64,000 nucleotides of DNA from Candidatus Nanopelagicales bacterium. GTDB lineage: Bacteria; Actinomycetota; Actinomycetes; S36-B12; CAIYMF01. Of the stretch, positions 34,084 through 41,172 are shown in pieces. The notes beneath the pieces were generated by a model that worked only from the letters and a program-made list of their open reading frames with translations, ran no database searches and was not told where the DNA came from. Location: assembly GCA_017848795.1 (NCBI GenBank), contig JAFIHG010000041.1, forward strand, positions 1 through 64,000. The letters are read 5' to 3'. The translations under genes were made by a program, and so were the position numbers. The stretch's first letter is position 1. Each line of letters starts with the position of its first letter.

Positions 34084-37000
34084 TCAGCGGGTGAAGGTCA
34101 GCACCTGGGCACGGGCGCCGGTGGCGCCGTGCAGGTGCAGGATCAGCGCCTTGGCGACAGCGCCGTGGCCGTACCCACCGCCCGGACTCGGACTCGCGCT
34201 CGGACTCGGGCTGGGGTTCGGGCCTGCCCCCAGCGCGGGCAACGCGATCTTCGCCCCGCCCCGGTCCAGGTACAGCGGCGAGTCGACGCGGAAGGGCGTG
34301 GTGACCGGGTCGAACGTGACCGGGCCGACCTGGTCGATGTCCCCGCTCGGGTTGTTCGTGTACGGCGAGTTCATGCCCACCGCGTACGAGATCGGGAACG
34401 TCGTCGCGTCTGCGGCGAGGCCGATGAACTCCTTGAACACCGGGATCAGCAGCACGTTGTTGTCGAACACGTTGGTGTCGACGTCGGCGAACTGGAAGTT
34501 CACCGGCTCCATGTCGATCGCCTTGCCGGTGGCGAGGTCGACCAGGATCGCGAGCAGCACGTCCGTGGCCGGGTAGTTCTGGACGTACACCTCGTAGTCC
34601 GGTTCGCCGTCGCCCGTGGTGTCGAAGTCGACGTACGGGATCACGACGTTGCCGATGTTCGCCCAGTCGCCCCAACTGGCGATGCCGAACCAGATCGCGT
34701 CGTCGGTCGCGCCGGCGCCGACGTAGCGCAGGTCACCGCCGACCGCGGTCTGGTTCACCGTGCACCCGGTCGTGAGCGTCCCCTTGCAGCGCGGCAGGCG
34801 CGGGCTGCTGGCGCCCAGTTCCATCACCGAGACCAGCGAGTTCCAGGCCTGGCTGCCCGATCCCTGCGACACGCCCCGACCGCGCAGCGCGACGGCGTCA
34901 CCGCGCGCCGAGACCGACGCGCTGGTCGCTGCGGTCGGCTTGGCGGCGCCGTACACCGGCACCCGCAGCGGCGCTCGACCCTTCGGCTTCACGAGCACCC
35001 GCCCGGAGGCGTCCGCGACGAACTGCCGCGGTACATCGAGCTGCTCCGCTGCCATCGTGCGGTCCATCGTGCGCCGCAGCGCGGCGGTACGGACCGTCAT
35101 GATCACGACCGCCTTCACCGAGCGGTGCGCACCGATCCGCACCCGGGAGGGGGAAACCCGGTAGGAGACGCCCGGCTGGGACACGACGGGCGAGTAGCGC
35201 AGCTTCGCGCTCACCGCGCGCTTCCCGGTGTTCTGCAGCCGCAGCACCTGGGCGCGCACGGTCGCGGCCCGGGTGACCGGTACGGGCACCACGCCGAAGG
35301 ACGCCGAGACGCCGCCCCCACGATCGGCGTTGTACACGAGCAGCTGGTTGCCCACTGCCGACCGGGCATCGACGCGCCCAGCCCCCACGCGGGCGGGCGC
35401 GTACCGCAGACCCTTGCGGTTCTGCTTGGTGAACAGGTCATGGCCGGCGGTGTTCATGATGTCGGCCTTGATCTGCTCCGGCGTCCATGCACGGTGCGCC
35501 CGCTTGACCAAGGCTGCGATGCCGGCCGTGTGCGGGGCCGCCATGGAGGTGCCCGACTCGCTGACCGGCTCGAAGCCACTGCCGATCTTCGCGGAGGCGA
35601 TCGTGTCACCCGGCGCGGCGACGTCCGGCTTCACGACCCCGATCGACCCGTGCGGGCCGCGGGAGCTGAAGTTCGAGAGCAGGTCGGCGATCGAGGGATC
35701 GATGTCCTTGACCGACGCGAGCAGCGAGGCGGAGAAGGTGACGTTGAGCGTCCCGGCGTCCACCGCGGGGGCGAGCTGCTGGCTCCATCGCTGGGTGAGC
35801 TGGAGCACCGGGATGTCCGCGTCGCCCAGGATGCCACCGTTGAAGGTCGGCTGGTCGCCGGTGAAGATCGCGCCCTTCGCGCCGGCCGCCTTCACGTTCG
35901 CGGACCGGCCGGCCGAGCCGCAGCGCCGCGTCGTGTCGTCGGAGTCCCAGATCAGCCAGGCGATCTTGCCGTTCACCGCCGCCTGATCCGCTTTGTCGAG
36001 CGGCGCGCACCCGTCCTGGTTCGTCGGCTGCGAGAGCCGGACCACATCGCCGGTCACGTCGGACATCGCCGCCCAGTCGTACGCCGTGGACACCTGCCCG
36101 GCGGCGATCCCGGCGTCCGCCTCCGGTCGGTTGACCCGCAGACCGTCGAGCAGCTGGTACTGGTCGACGCTCGAGGCGACCGCCAAGGAGCGGACCGCGT
36201 TGCCGGGTGACCCGCCGGTGTCGGTGAGGTCGCCGTTGTTGCCCATCGAGATGACCGGCAGCACCCCGAGCTTGGCGATGCGGTTCACGACGTCGTTCTC
36301 GGGGTCGTCGACGGCGCTGTAGTCGCTGCCGAGGGAGAGGTTGACGATGTCGAGGTGGTCGGAGAAGTTCCCGTCACCGTTCGGGTCGAGCGCCCAGTCC
36401 AGTGCCGGGATCACCACGTCGGTCGAACCGGTGCAGCCGAACACCTTCAGGCCGTACAGCTTCGCCGACGGCGCCATGCCGGGGCCGATGTCCATCTTGT
36501 AGAGAGCCGGTCCGGTGAGCTTTCGGTAGTCCCCGGTGAACGTCTTGCCGCCGGCGGTGACCCCGTACCCGGCGGCGGTGCCCGAGACGTGCGTGCCGTG
36601 CCCCTCGCAGTCGAGCGGGTTCTTGTCCGGGTGCGGTACGGGCTGGTAGTCGTCCGCCTCGGGGTCGGCGTTGTAGTCGTCACCCACGAAGTCGAAACCG
36701 CCGGCGACCTTCAGTTTCGCGAGCCCGGGCAGTGTGCTGCGCCAGTTGGGCGACGCGCTGTTCGCGTGGGCGGCGTCCCACGCCGCCACGGTGCCGACAC
36801 CGCCGAAGTCGGCGTGGGTGTAGTCGATCCCGGTGTCGATCACGCCGATCCGTACGCCCTTGCCGGTGTTGCCCAGACTGCGCCAGGTGTTCAGGACGCG
36901 GGTGAGCTGCGCTGCTCCCGCGTTCGACACGGTCTTCGGGACCAACGGGGTGATCTTCTTGACGTCGCTGCGGGCCGCGACGGCGCGCAGCGCGGGGCCG

Positions 37001-37434
37001 GTCGCCTCGATCGCCATCCCGGGCACGGCGTTGGAGACCTCGAACAGCCGGCGCACCCGCGCGTCACGGCTGCGCGCGGTCTGCAGCACCGCATTCGCCT
37101 GCAGCGAGACGACATCCTGACGTGCGGTCGCGGCCCGGCGCGCGGCATCCCTGCTGCGCCCGTTGCCGAGCGCCGTCGCGGACACCTGCGCCGCCCCCTT
37201 GCCGCGGAACTGCACGAACGCCGAGTGCCGCGCCGTACGGGACCGGTCGAGCGGGCCGAGCTTGCTCTTCGGCGCATCGATCCGGTGGCGCGGGCTGGGT
37301 ACGGCGGTCGCATCGTCCGGGCCGCCGGGTGCGGCCTGCGCCGGGACCGCGGCCAGGCCGAGCACCGGCATCAACAAGGCGGTTCCGATGACGACAGGCG
37401 TACGCCACCGCGGTCTTCCAGCGTGGTGCGACAT
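34084..37434 (-). CDS. Secreted subtilisin-like serine peptidase (S8) with PA-type insertion
   Basis: This 1116-residue exported protease has a signal peptide (VVIGTALLMPVLGLAAV, cleavage near AQA) and an inhibitor-I9-like propeptide to about residue 170. The catalytic triad is Asp in GVIDTGIDYTHADFGG (about 200), His in CEGHGTHVSGTAAG (about 277) and Ser in SGTSMAAPHTAGIAAL (about 627). The long space between His and Ser contains a PA-like domain (GAIFTGDQPTFNGG). A beta-rich C-terminal half follows, ending after a Ser/Pro linker (NPSPSPSASPSPGGG). The architecture fits cell-envelope S8 peptidases of about 1,000-1,100 residues. It has its own upstream region of about 215 bp. Confidence 0.93.
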   Translation of the reverse strand: MSHHAGRPRWRTPVVIGTALLMPVLGLAAVPAQAAPGGPDDATAVPSPRHRIDAPKSKLGPLDRSRTARHSAFVQFRGKGAAQVSATALGNGRSRDAARRAATARQDVVSLQANAVLQTARSRDARVRRLFEVSNAVPGMAIEATGPALRAVAARSDVKKITPLVPKTVSNAGAAQLTRVLNTWRSLGNTGKGVRIGVIDTGIDYTHADFGGVGTVAAWDAAHANSASPNWRSTLPGLAKLKVAGGFDFVGDDYNADPEADDYQPVPHPDKNPLDCEGHGTHVSGTAAGYGVTAGGKTFTGDYRKLTGPALYKMDIGPGMAPSAKLYGLKVFGCTGSTDVVIPALDWALDPNGDGNFSDHLDIVNLSLGSDYSAVDDPENDVVNRIAKLGVLPVISMGNNGDLTDTGGSPGNAVRSLAVASSVDQYQLLDGLRVNRPEADAGIAAGQVSTAYDWAAMSDVTGDVVRLSQPTNQDGCAPLDKADQAAVNGKIAWLIWDSDDTTRRCGSAGRSANVKAAGAKGAIFTGDQPTFNGGILGDADIPVLQLTQRWSQQLAPAVDAGTLNVTFSASLLASVKDIDPSIADLLSNFSSRGPHGSIGVVKPDVAAPGDTIASAKIGSGFEPVSESGTSMAAPHTAGIAALVKRAHRAWTPEQIKADIMNTAGHDLFTKQNRKGLRYAPARVGAGRVDARSAVGNQLLVYNADRGGGVSASFGVVPVPVTRAATVRAQVLRLQNTGKRAVSAKLRYSPVVSQPGVSYRVSPSRVRIGAHRSVKAVVIMTVRTAALRRTMDRTMAAEQLDVPRQFVADASGRVLVKPKGRAPLRVPVYGAAKPTAATSASVSARGDAVALRGRGVSQGSGSQAWNSLVSVMELGASSPRLPRCKGTLTTGCTVNQTAVGGDLRYVGAGATDDAIWFGIASWGDWANIGNVVIPYVDFDTTGDGEPDYEVYVQNYPATDVLLAILVDLATGKAIDMEPVNFQFADVDTNVFDNNVLLIPVFKEFIGLAADATTFPISYAVGMNSPYTNNPSGDIDQVGPVTFDPVTTPFRVDSPLYLDRGGAKIALPALGAGPNPSPSPSASPSPGGGYGHGAVAKALILHLHGATGARAQVLTFTR

Positions 37435-37652
37435 GGGCGGTCCTCGGGCTCGAGCGGCGGGGAGTGCTCCCCGTTGTCGGACCAGCGGACGGTACTGCCC
37501 GCGCAGCCGCTCCCGCGGCGATTCGCATCATTGCGCCCGAATCACCACTTCCGCACAGCGCAGGTGTCACACGCGTCCCGGCCGTACCACCGGCGTCGCC
37601 GCTGCGTCACCCGTTCGGCGCAGCGGCGGCACTGGCCGGTGGCGCGCCCTTG

Positions 37653-38090
37653 TCAGGCGAGCGCGGCGTCGAGCGTGATTTCGGTGCCGGTGAGCGCCTT
37701 GCTGACCGGGCAGCCGCTCTTGGCGGCATCCGCGGCCTTGGCGAACCCGTCCGCGTCCAGGCCGCTGACCTTGGCGCGCACCGTCAACTTGATGCCGGTG
37801 ATGCGGAAGCCGGCCGGGCTGTCGGGGCCGAGCGAGACATCGGTCGTCACGTCGAGCTGCTCGGGCGTACCGCCCGCCTCGGCGATGTTGGCCGACAGCT
37901 GCATCGCGAAGCACGCCGAGTGCGCGGCGGCGATGAGCTCCTCCGGGCTCGTCGTACCGCCCGCCTCGTCGGCGGCGCGCTTGGGGAACGACACGTCGTA
38001 CGAGCCGGCGCCGCTGCTCGCCAGGTCCACCCGGCCCGTCCCCTCCTGCAGTGTCCCCTTCCATGCGGTCCGTGCGGTGCGCGTAGGCAT
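37653..38090 (-). CDS. OsmC-family peroxiredoxin
   Basis: This 145-residue protein is an OsmC/Ohr-class thiol peroxidase, acting on organic hydroperoxides. The two redox cysteines are in AAHSACFAMQLS (about residue 60) and KSGCPVSKAL (about 126), the OsmC-type spacing. The N-terminal TARTAWKGTLQEGTGRV and the SPEELIAAAHSAC helix are characteristic. GGAGG stands 6 nt before ATG 38090, which fixes the start against a longer frame. It is on the same strand as the subtilase but 218 bp apart, so it is probably a separate unit. Confidence 0.93.
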   Translation of the reverse strand: MPTRTARTAWKGTLQEGTGRVDLASSGAGSYDVSFPKRAADEAGGTTSPEELIAAAHSACFAMQLSANIAEAGGTPEQLDVTTDVSLGPDSPAGFRITGIKLTVRAKVSGLDADGFAKAADAAKSGCPVSKALTGTEITLDAALA

Positions 38091-38227
38091 CAGCAGCCTC
38101 CCTCTCTCGGTGTTGTCGCTTCCGTTCCATTTCACCCCGAGCGGTGCTCCGGCGCCAGGGTGCGGACCGCCACGCGACGGGTAGCGTCGAGAGAGCCGAG
38201 GAGCACATCGAGCAAGGGAGGCCGAAC

Positions 38228-38578
38228 GTGAGCGTCGATCCGGCGATCGATCCCAGCGCGCCGCCGAGCGGACCGGGCTGCGTGGAGTGCGAGCAGTCGG
38301 CCGGCTGGTGGGTGGAGTTGCGCAGGTGTGCCACCTGCGGCCATGTCGGCTGCTGCGCCTCCTCGCCCGGCCAGCACGCGACCGGCCACTACCGCGACAC
38401 CGGCCACCCAGTGATGCGCACCTACGAGCCGGGCGGCGACTGGTGGTGGGACTACCGCACCTCCGACTACACCTCCGGGCCCGACCTGGCCCCGCCGCTG
38501 CATCATCCCGAGGACCAGCCGACGCCCGGACCGGTCGGACGGGTACCGGCGAACTGGCGGGACCTGTTGGCCGAGTAG
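38228..38578 (+). CDS. UBP-type zinc finger protein
   Basis: This 116-residue protein carries a compact zf-UBP domain: GCVECEQSAGWWVELRRCATCGHVGCC followed by HATGHYRDTGHPVMRTYEPG. The cysteine and histidine pattern gives three zinc sites as in eukaryotic ubiquitin-C-terminus-binding fingers. The C-terminus reads VPANWRDLLAE. Bacterial stand-alone versions are common in actinobacteria, and their ligand is unknown; without ubiquitin they may bind another Gly-Gly tail such as Pup-like proteins, which is speculation. GTG 38228 follows GGGAGG by 6 nt. Confidence 0.9.
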   Translation: MSVDPAIDPSAPPSGPGCVECEQSAGWWVELRRCATCGHVGCCASSPGQHATGHYRDTGHPVMRTYEPGGDWWWDYRTSDYTSGPDLAPPLHHPEDQPTPGPVGRVPANWRDLLAE

Positions 38579-38596
38579 CGCTCGCAGGTGATCCGG

Positions 38597-39274
38597 TCAG
38601 CCGGTCGACGCGAGCAGCCGCGCCAGCTCGGCTGGGCAGCTCACCATCGGCCAGTGACCGGAAGCGAGGTCGACGAGGTCCACCTCACCCGCGCGAGCGA
38701 GCTCCGGGCACTCGCCACCATCGATCCACTCCTGGGCTTGCGCCGGGGTGAACTCGGGGCAGGCGACCGTCACCGGCACGTCGTAGCGGCGCGGGTCGCG
38801 AAGCCGTACGACCCCGCGCGCGACGCCTTCCGGCACCGGCACCGCGACGCTCTCGATCCGGCTGCGGGCGGCCGCATCGAGGTCGGCCCGGTCCGCCTCG
38901 TCGAACGCGTCCCAGCCCGGGAAGGGCATGCGGCCCGCGCTGATCTCGAAGAACGTCGCGTACGGCTCGCCGTCCTGGTGAGGGAAGCCGCCGATCAGCA
39001 CGACCCTCGCGACCTTGTCGGGACGACGGTCGGCGGCGAGCCAGGCGAGCGTGCTGGCCGCCGAGTGACCAACGACCACCGGCCGGTCCGCTGCCGCATC
39101 GACCGCGGCGAGGACGGCGGCGAGCTGTTCCTCAAGCGTCGCCTGCGTTGCACCATCGTCCTGTCCAGGCAGCCGGACCGGGACGGCGCGGTGCCCGTAC
39201 GTCGCGAGCTCGCCGACGACATCGTCCCAGAGCACACTCGGCAACCACAGGCCGGCGACGAGCACGATCTCCAT
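38597..39274 (-). CDS. Alpha/beta hydrolase
   Basis: This 225-residue protein has the alpha/beta hydrolase core: an oxyanion-loop strand EIVLVAGLWLPSVLWDDV, the nucleophile elbow VVGHSAAST (serine near residue 70) and the catalytic histidine in ASGHWPMVSCPAELA. The acid residue is likely in the VACPEFTP/DGGECPE region. It is short, with a small cap, similar to actinobacterial esterase-like hydrolases. The substrate is unknown. It is divergent from the GNAT gene with 87 bp between, and converges on the zinc-finger gene. Confidence 0.88.
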   Translation of the reverse strand: MEIVLVAGLWLPSVLWDDVVGELATYGHRAVPVRLPGQDDGATQATLEEQLAAVLAAVDAAADRPVVVGHSAASTLAWLAADRRPDKVARVVLIGGFPHQDGEPYATFFEISAGRMPFPGWDAFDEADRADLDAAARSRIESVAVPVPEGVARGVVRLRDPRRYDVPVTVACPEFTPAQAQEWIDGGECPELARAGEVDLVDLASGHWPMVSCPAELARLLASTG

Positions 39275-39361
39275 CTCGGACCTCCGTACGTCGCGGATCG
39301 GTCACCGCTCAACGTAGAGGAGGGCGCCGACAGCGCGACGCGAACTGCTACACAGGACGTC

Positions 39362-40183
39362 ATGTCGTTGACCGTCGAGACGATGGATGCCCGGGAACGG
39401 TCCGCCCAGAAGCTGCAGCAACTGTTCGGTGACGGTTGGCCCGCGTTCATCACCGCCGACGTGGTGGCCAAGAGGTACCTCGGCCCGGTTCGGGAGCTGT
39501 TCGCCGACCTCGAGCTCGTGCTGCTCGAGGACGGCGAGACCCCGGTCGCTGCGGGCTGGGCCGTACCGCTGCGCTGGAACGGTGACCCGGCGCAACTGCC
39601 GGGCGGCTACACCGATTCGCTGGTGCGGGCGGTGGAGGGCCACGACGCGGGCGAGCCGCCGGACACGTTGGTCGTCATGGCGGGGCAGGTGCACCCCGAG
39701 CGCCGGGGCCGCGGTCTGGCCGGTGAGCTGCTGACGGCGTTGCGCGACCCGGCCGCACGACGTGGACTGCCACGCGTCATCGCCCCGGTACGCCCCACCC
39801 TCAAGAGCCGTTACCCCTTGACACCGATCGAGAGATTCGCCTCCTGGACCCGCGCGGACGGGCTGCCGCTCGACCCCTGGCTGCGTACCCACGCTCGCCT
39901 CGGAGCGCGCATGGTGGCGCTCGCGCCGGCCTCGCAGACGATGACCGGAACCGTCGCGCAGTGGGAGGAGTGGACCGGGATGCGCTTCCCGGACGACGGC
40001 GCGTACGTGATCCCGGACGGGCTGAGCACCCTTCACATCGATCACACCGCGGACAGCGGGACGTACGTCGAACCCAACGTGTGGATGCAGCACCGAGAGC
40101 CGGCACCCGGTGGTCGAGCGCAGTCGAGTCACGTTGGGCCTGCTGGCGCCCGTCGGGCGCTGAAAATGGGGCTGCCCGCCTAG
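39362..40183 (+). CDS. GNAT-like acetyltransferase with a repeat-derived C-terminus
   Basis: This 273-residue protein has a GNAT acetyl-CoA motif: VMAGQVHPERRGRGLAGELL (about 105-124), with the RRGRGLA pyrophosphate loop. It is longer than minimal GNATs, with conserved-looking C-terminal blocks (GTVAQWEEWTGMRFP, YVIPDGLSTLHID and GTYVEPNVWMQHR). The natural C-terminus is probably near residue 249. The last ~24 residues (PGGRAQSSHVGPAGARRALK and a few more) are encoded by a P1 repeat at 40108-40171. The ATG at 39362 follows AGGACGTC. The acetyl acceptor is unknown. Confidence 0.8.
   Translation: MSLTVETMDARERSAQKLQQLFGDGWPAFITADVVAKRYLGPVRELFADLELVLLEDGETPVAAGWAVPLRWNGDPAQLPGGYTDSLVRAVEGHDAGEPPDTLVVMAGQVHPERRGRGLAGELLTALRDPAARRGLPRVIAPVRPTLKSRYPLTPIERFASWTRADGLPLDPWLRTHARLGARMVALAPASQTMTGTVAQWEEWTGMRFPDDGAYVIPDGLSTLHIDHTADSGTYVEPNVWMQHREPAPGGRAQSSHVGPAGARRALKMGLPA
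40108..40171. repeat. P1 repeat copy inside the 3' end of the GNAT gene
   Basis: CCGGTGGTCGAGCGCAGTCG begins at 40108 and is followed by AGTCACGTTGGGCCTGCTGG and CGCCCGTCGGGCGC, matching the ~75-bp P1 unit seen near 14.35 kb and, inverted, near 41.1 kb. The copy is read through by the GNAT reading frame. Confidence 0.85.
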
Positions 40184-40186
40184 AGA

Positions 40187-40612
40187 TCAGGGGAGGGTGC
40201 CGGGGGAGGCGACCCATTGAGCGGTGAACGTGAGCACTTCGCCGACGACGTCGAAGTCGGCGTCGTAATGCACGACGGTGAGCTGATGCTCGCTGGCAAG
40301 GACTGCGGTGAGCAGGTCGGCAATTCCGACGGCGCGATGCCTGCCGGTTCGGGCAAGGGACCGTTGCGCGTCGAAGGCGGCTTGCCAGTCACGATCTTCG
40401 GTCGCCAGGTACTCGTAGGCGTGCCGCCGGTCAGCGCGGATCTGCTCGTACTCGGCGGGGCTGCGGGCGCTGTAGAGCGCTTCGGCGTCCAATGTGGCGC
40501 ATGTCGCCACCACCCCGGCTTCGATCAGAGGCGTTAACCGGGTGGCGACCACGGAATGCCGCATCCGGGCTGCCGCGCTGGTGTCAACCAGGTAACGAGC
40601 GATCAGCGCCAC
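40187..40612 (-). CDS. vapC: PIN-domain ribonuclease toxin (VapC family)
   Basis: This 141-residue protein is a PIN-domain endoribonuclease toxin. The acidic active-site residues are visible: D in YLVDTSAAARM, E in LDAEALYSAR, D in VGIADLLTAVLA and D in HYDADFDVV. VapC toxins cleave tRNA or rRNA when their antitoxin is degraded. Its start overlaps the end of vapB by 10 nt, so it is translated from the same mRNA. The stop is 3 bp from that of the convergent GNAT gene. The pair lies between P1 repeat clusters, which suggests acquisition. Confidence 0.9.
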   Translation of the reverse strand: MALIARYLVDTSAAARMRHSVVATRLTPLIEAGVVATCATLDAEALYSARSPAEYEQIRADRRHAYEYLATEDRDWQAAFDAQRSLARTGRHRAVGIADLLTAVLASEHQLTVVHYDADFDVVGEVLTFTAQWVASPGTLP

Positions 40613-40809
40613 ACCGCGGCCCGCGTCTCCCGGTCCGCCAGGGGTTCCAGGCCACCTTCGCGCAGCCAGTCAACCTGTCGTGCTCGCGCCGCGGCGTCCG
40701 CCGCTTGCTTCAACGCCGCCCGCACGGTGTCCGAAACACCGGTGGTGTGCAACTCCCGACGTGCAGCGGCCAGCAGGTCGTCGTCCAGCTCGATCAGTCG
40801 TTTCGTCAC
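40603..40809 (-). CDS. vapB: VapB-type antitoxin
   Basis: This 68-residue protein has an N-terminal ribbon-helix-helix segment (VTKRLIELDDDLLAAARRELHTTG) with the SDTVRAALKQAAD second helix, and a C-terminal toxin-binding tail (DWLREGGLEPLADRETRAAVW). The protein should bind DNA as a dimer and block VapC. GTG 40809 is the start, following directly on the AT-rich promoter/operator. The length and overlap with vapC are typical of type II VapBC modules. Confidence 0.9.
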   Translation of the reverse strand: MTKRLIELDDDLLAAARRELHTTGVSDTVRAALKQAADAAARARQVDWLREGGLEPLADRETRAAVWR

Positions 40810-40818
40810 CGTCGACCC

Positions 40819-40858
40819 TACTCTATATATACGACATACTGAGTGAGTATATACTGAC
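40819..40858 (-). promoter_or_regulatory. AT-rich vapBC promoter/operator
   Basis: This patch is far richer in A+T than its surroundings. It holds ATACT-GAGTG-AGTAT (40836-40850) and the perfect palindrome AGTATATACT (40846-40855), overlapping each other, plus a TATATATA run (40824-40831). Overlapping short palindromes 10-50 bp before vapB suit cooperative autorepression by the VapBC complex. Confidence 0.65.
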
Positions 40859-40880
40859 GTGACCGCGCGGTAGCGCTCCC

Positions 40881-41168
40881 AGTCGTCGGTCGAGCGCCGT
40901 CGAGACCATGAGCACCGAAGTGGTCTGAGTCGAAAATAGCCGGGCCGAACGCTGGGTGCCCGCGACCGCAGCCGGATTTTCCACCGTCCAGGGCGGGTCG
41001 AAGGGCCCGGGGTGCTGCTCCGAAAAACCGGACGCAACCATCCGTTGGTCGAGCGTAGTCGAGACCATGATCACCCACGTGGCGTCGACTACGCTCGACC
41101 ACCGAGTACTCGCCCGGTCCTTCACGCGCCGACGGGCGCGCCGCCCGGCCCAGAGTGACTCGACGGCG
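40881..41168. repeat. P1 composite repeat with extra ~90 bp, up to the dnaB stop
   Basis: Cores occur at 40886-40906 and 41043-41066, and an inverted core GTCGACTACGCTCGACCACC is at 41083-41102. The segments 40901-40935 and 41029-41074 match the 33.2-kb locus, but 93 bp separate them here instead of 3. The right end (41103-41165) is an inverted copy of the ~75-bp P1 unit. The stretch 40810-41172 contains the vapBC promoter and this element and no gene. Confidence 0.88.
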
Positions 41169-41172
41169 GTGC

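Noticed and set aside
37435-37652. Possible small gene between the subtilase and OsmC genes
   Set aside because: No frame with both a start signal and a plausible protein; it is more likely the promoter region of the subtilase gene.
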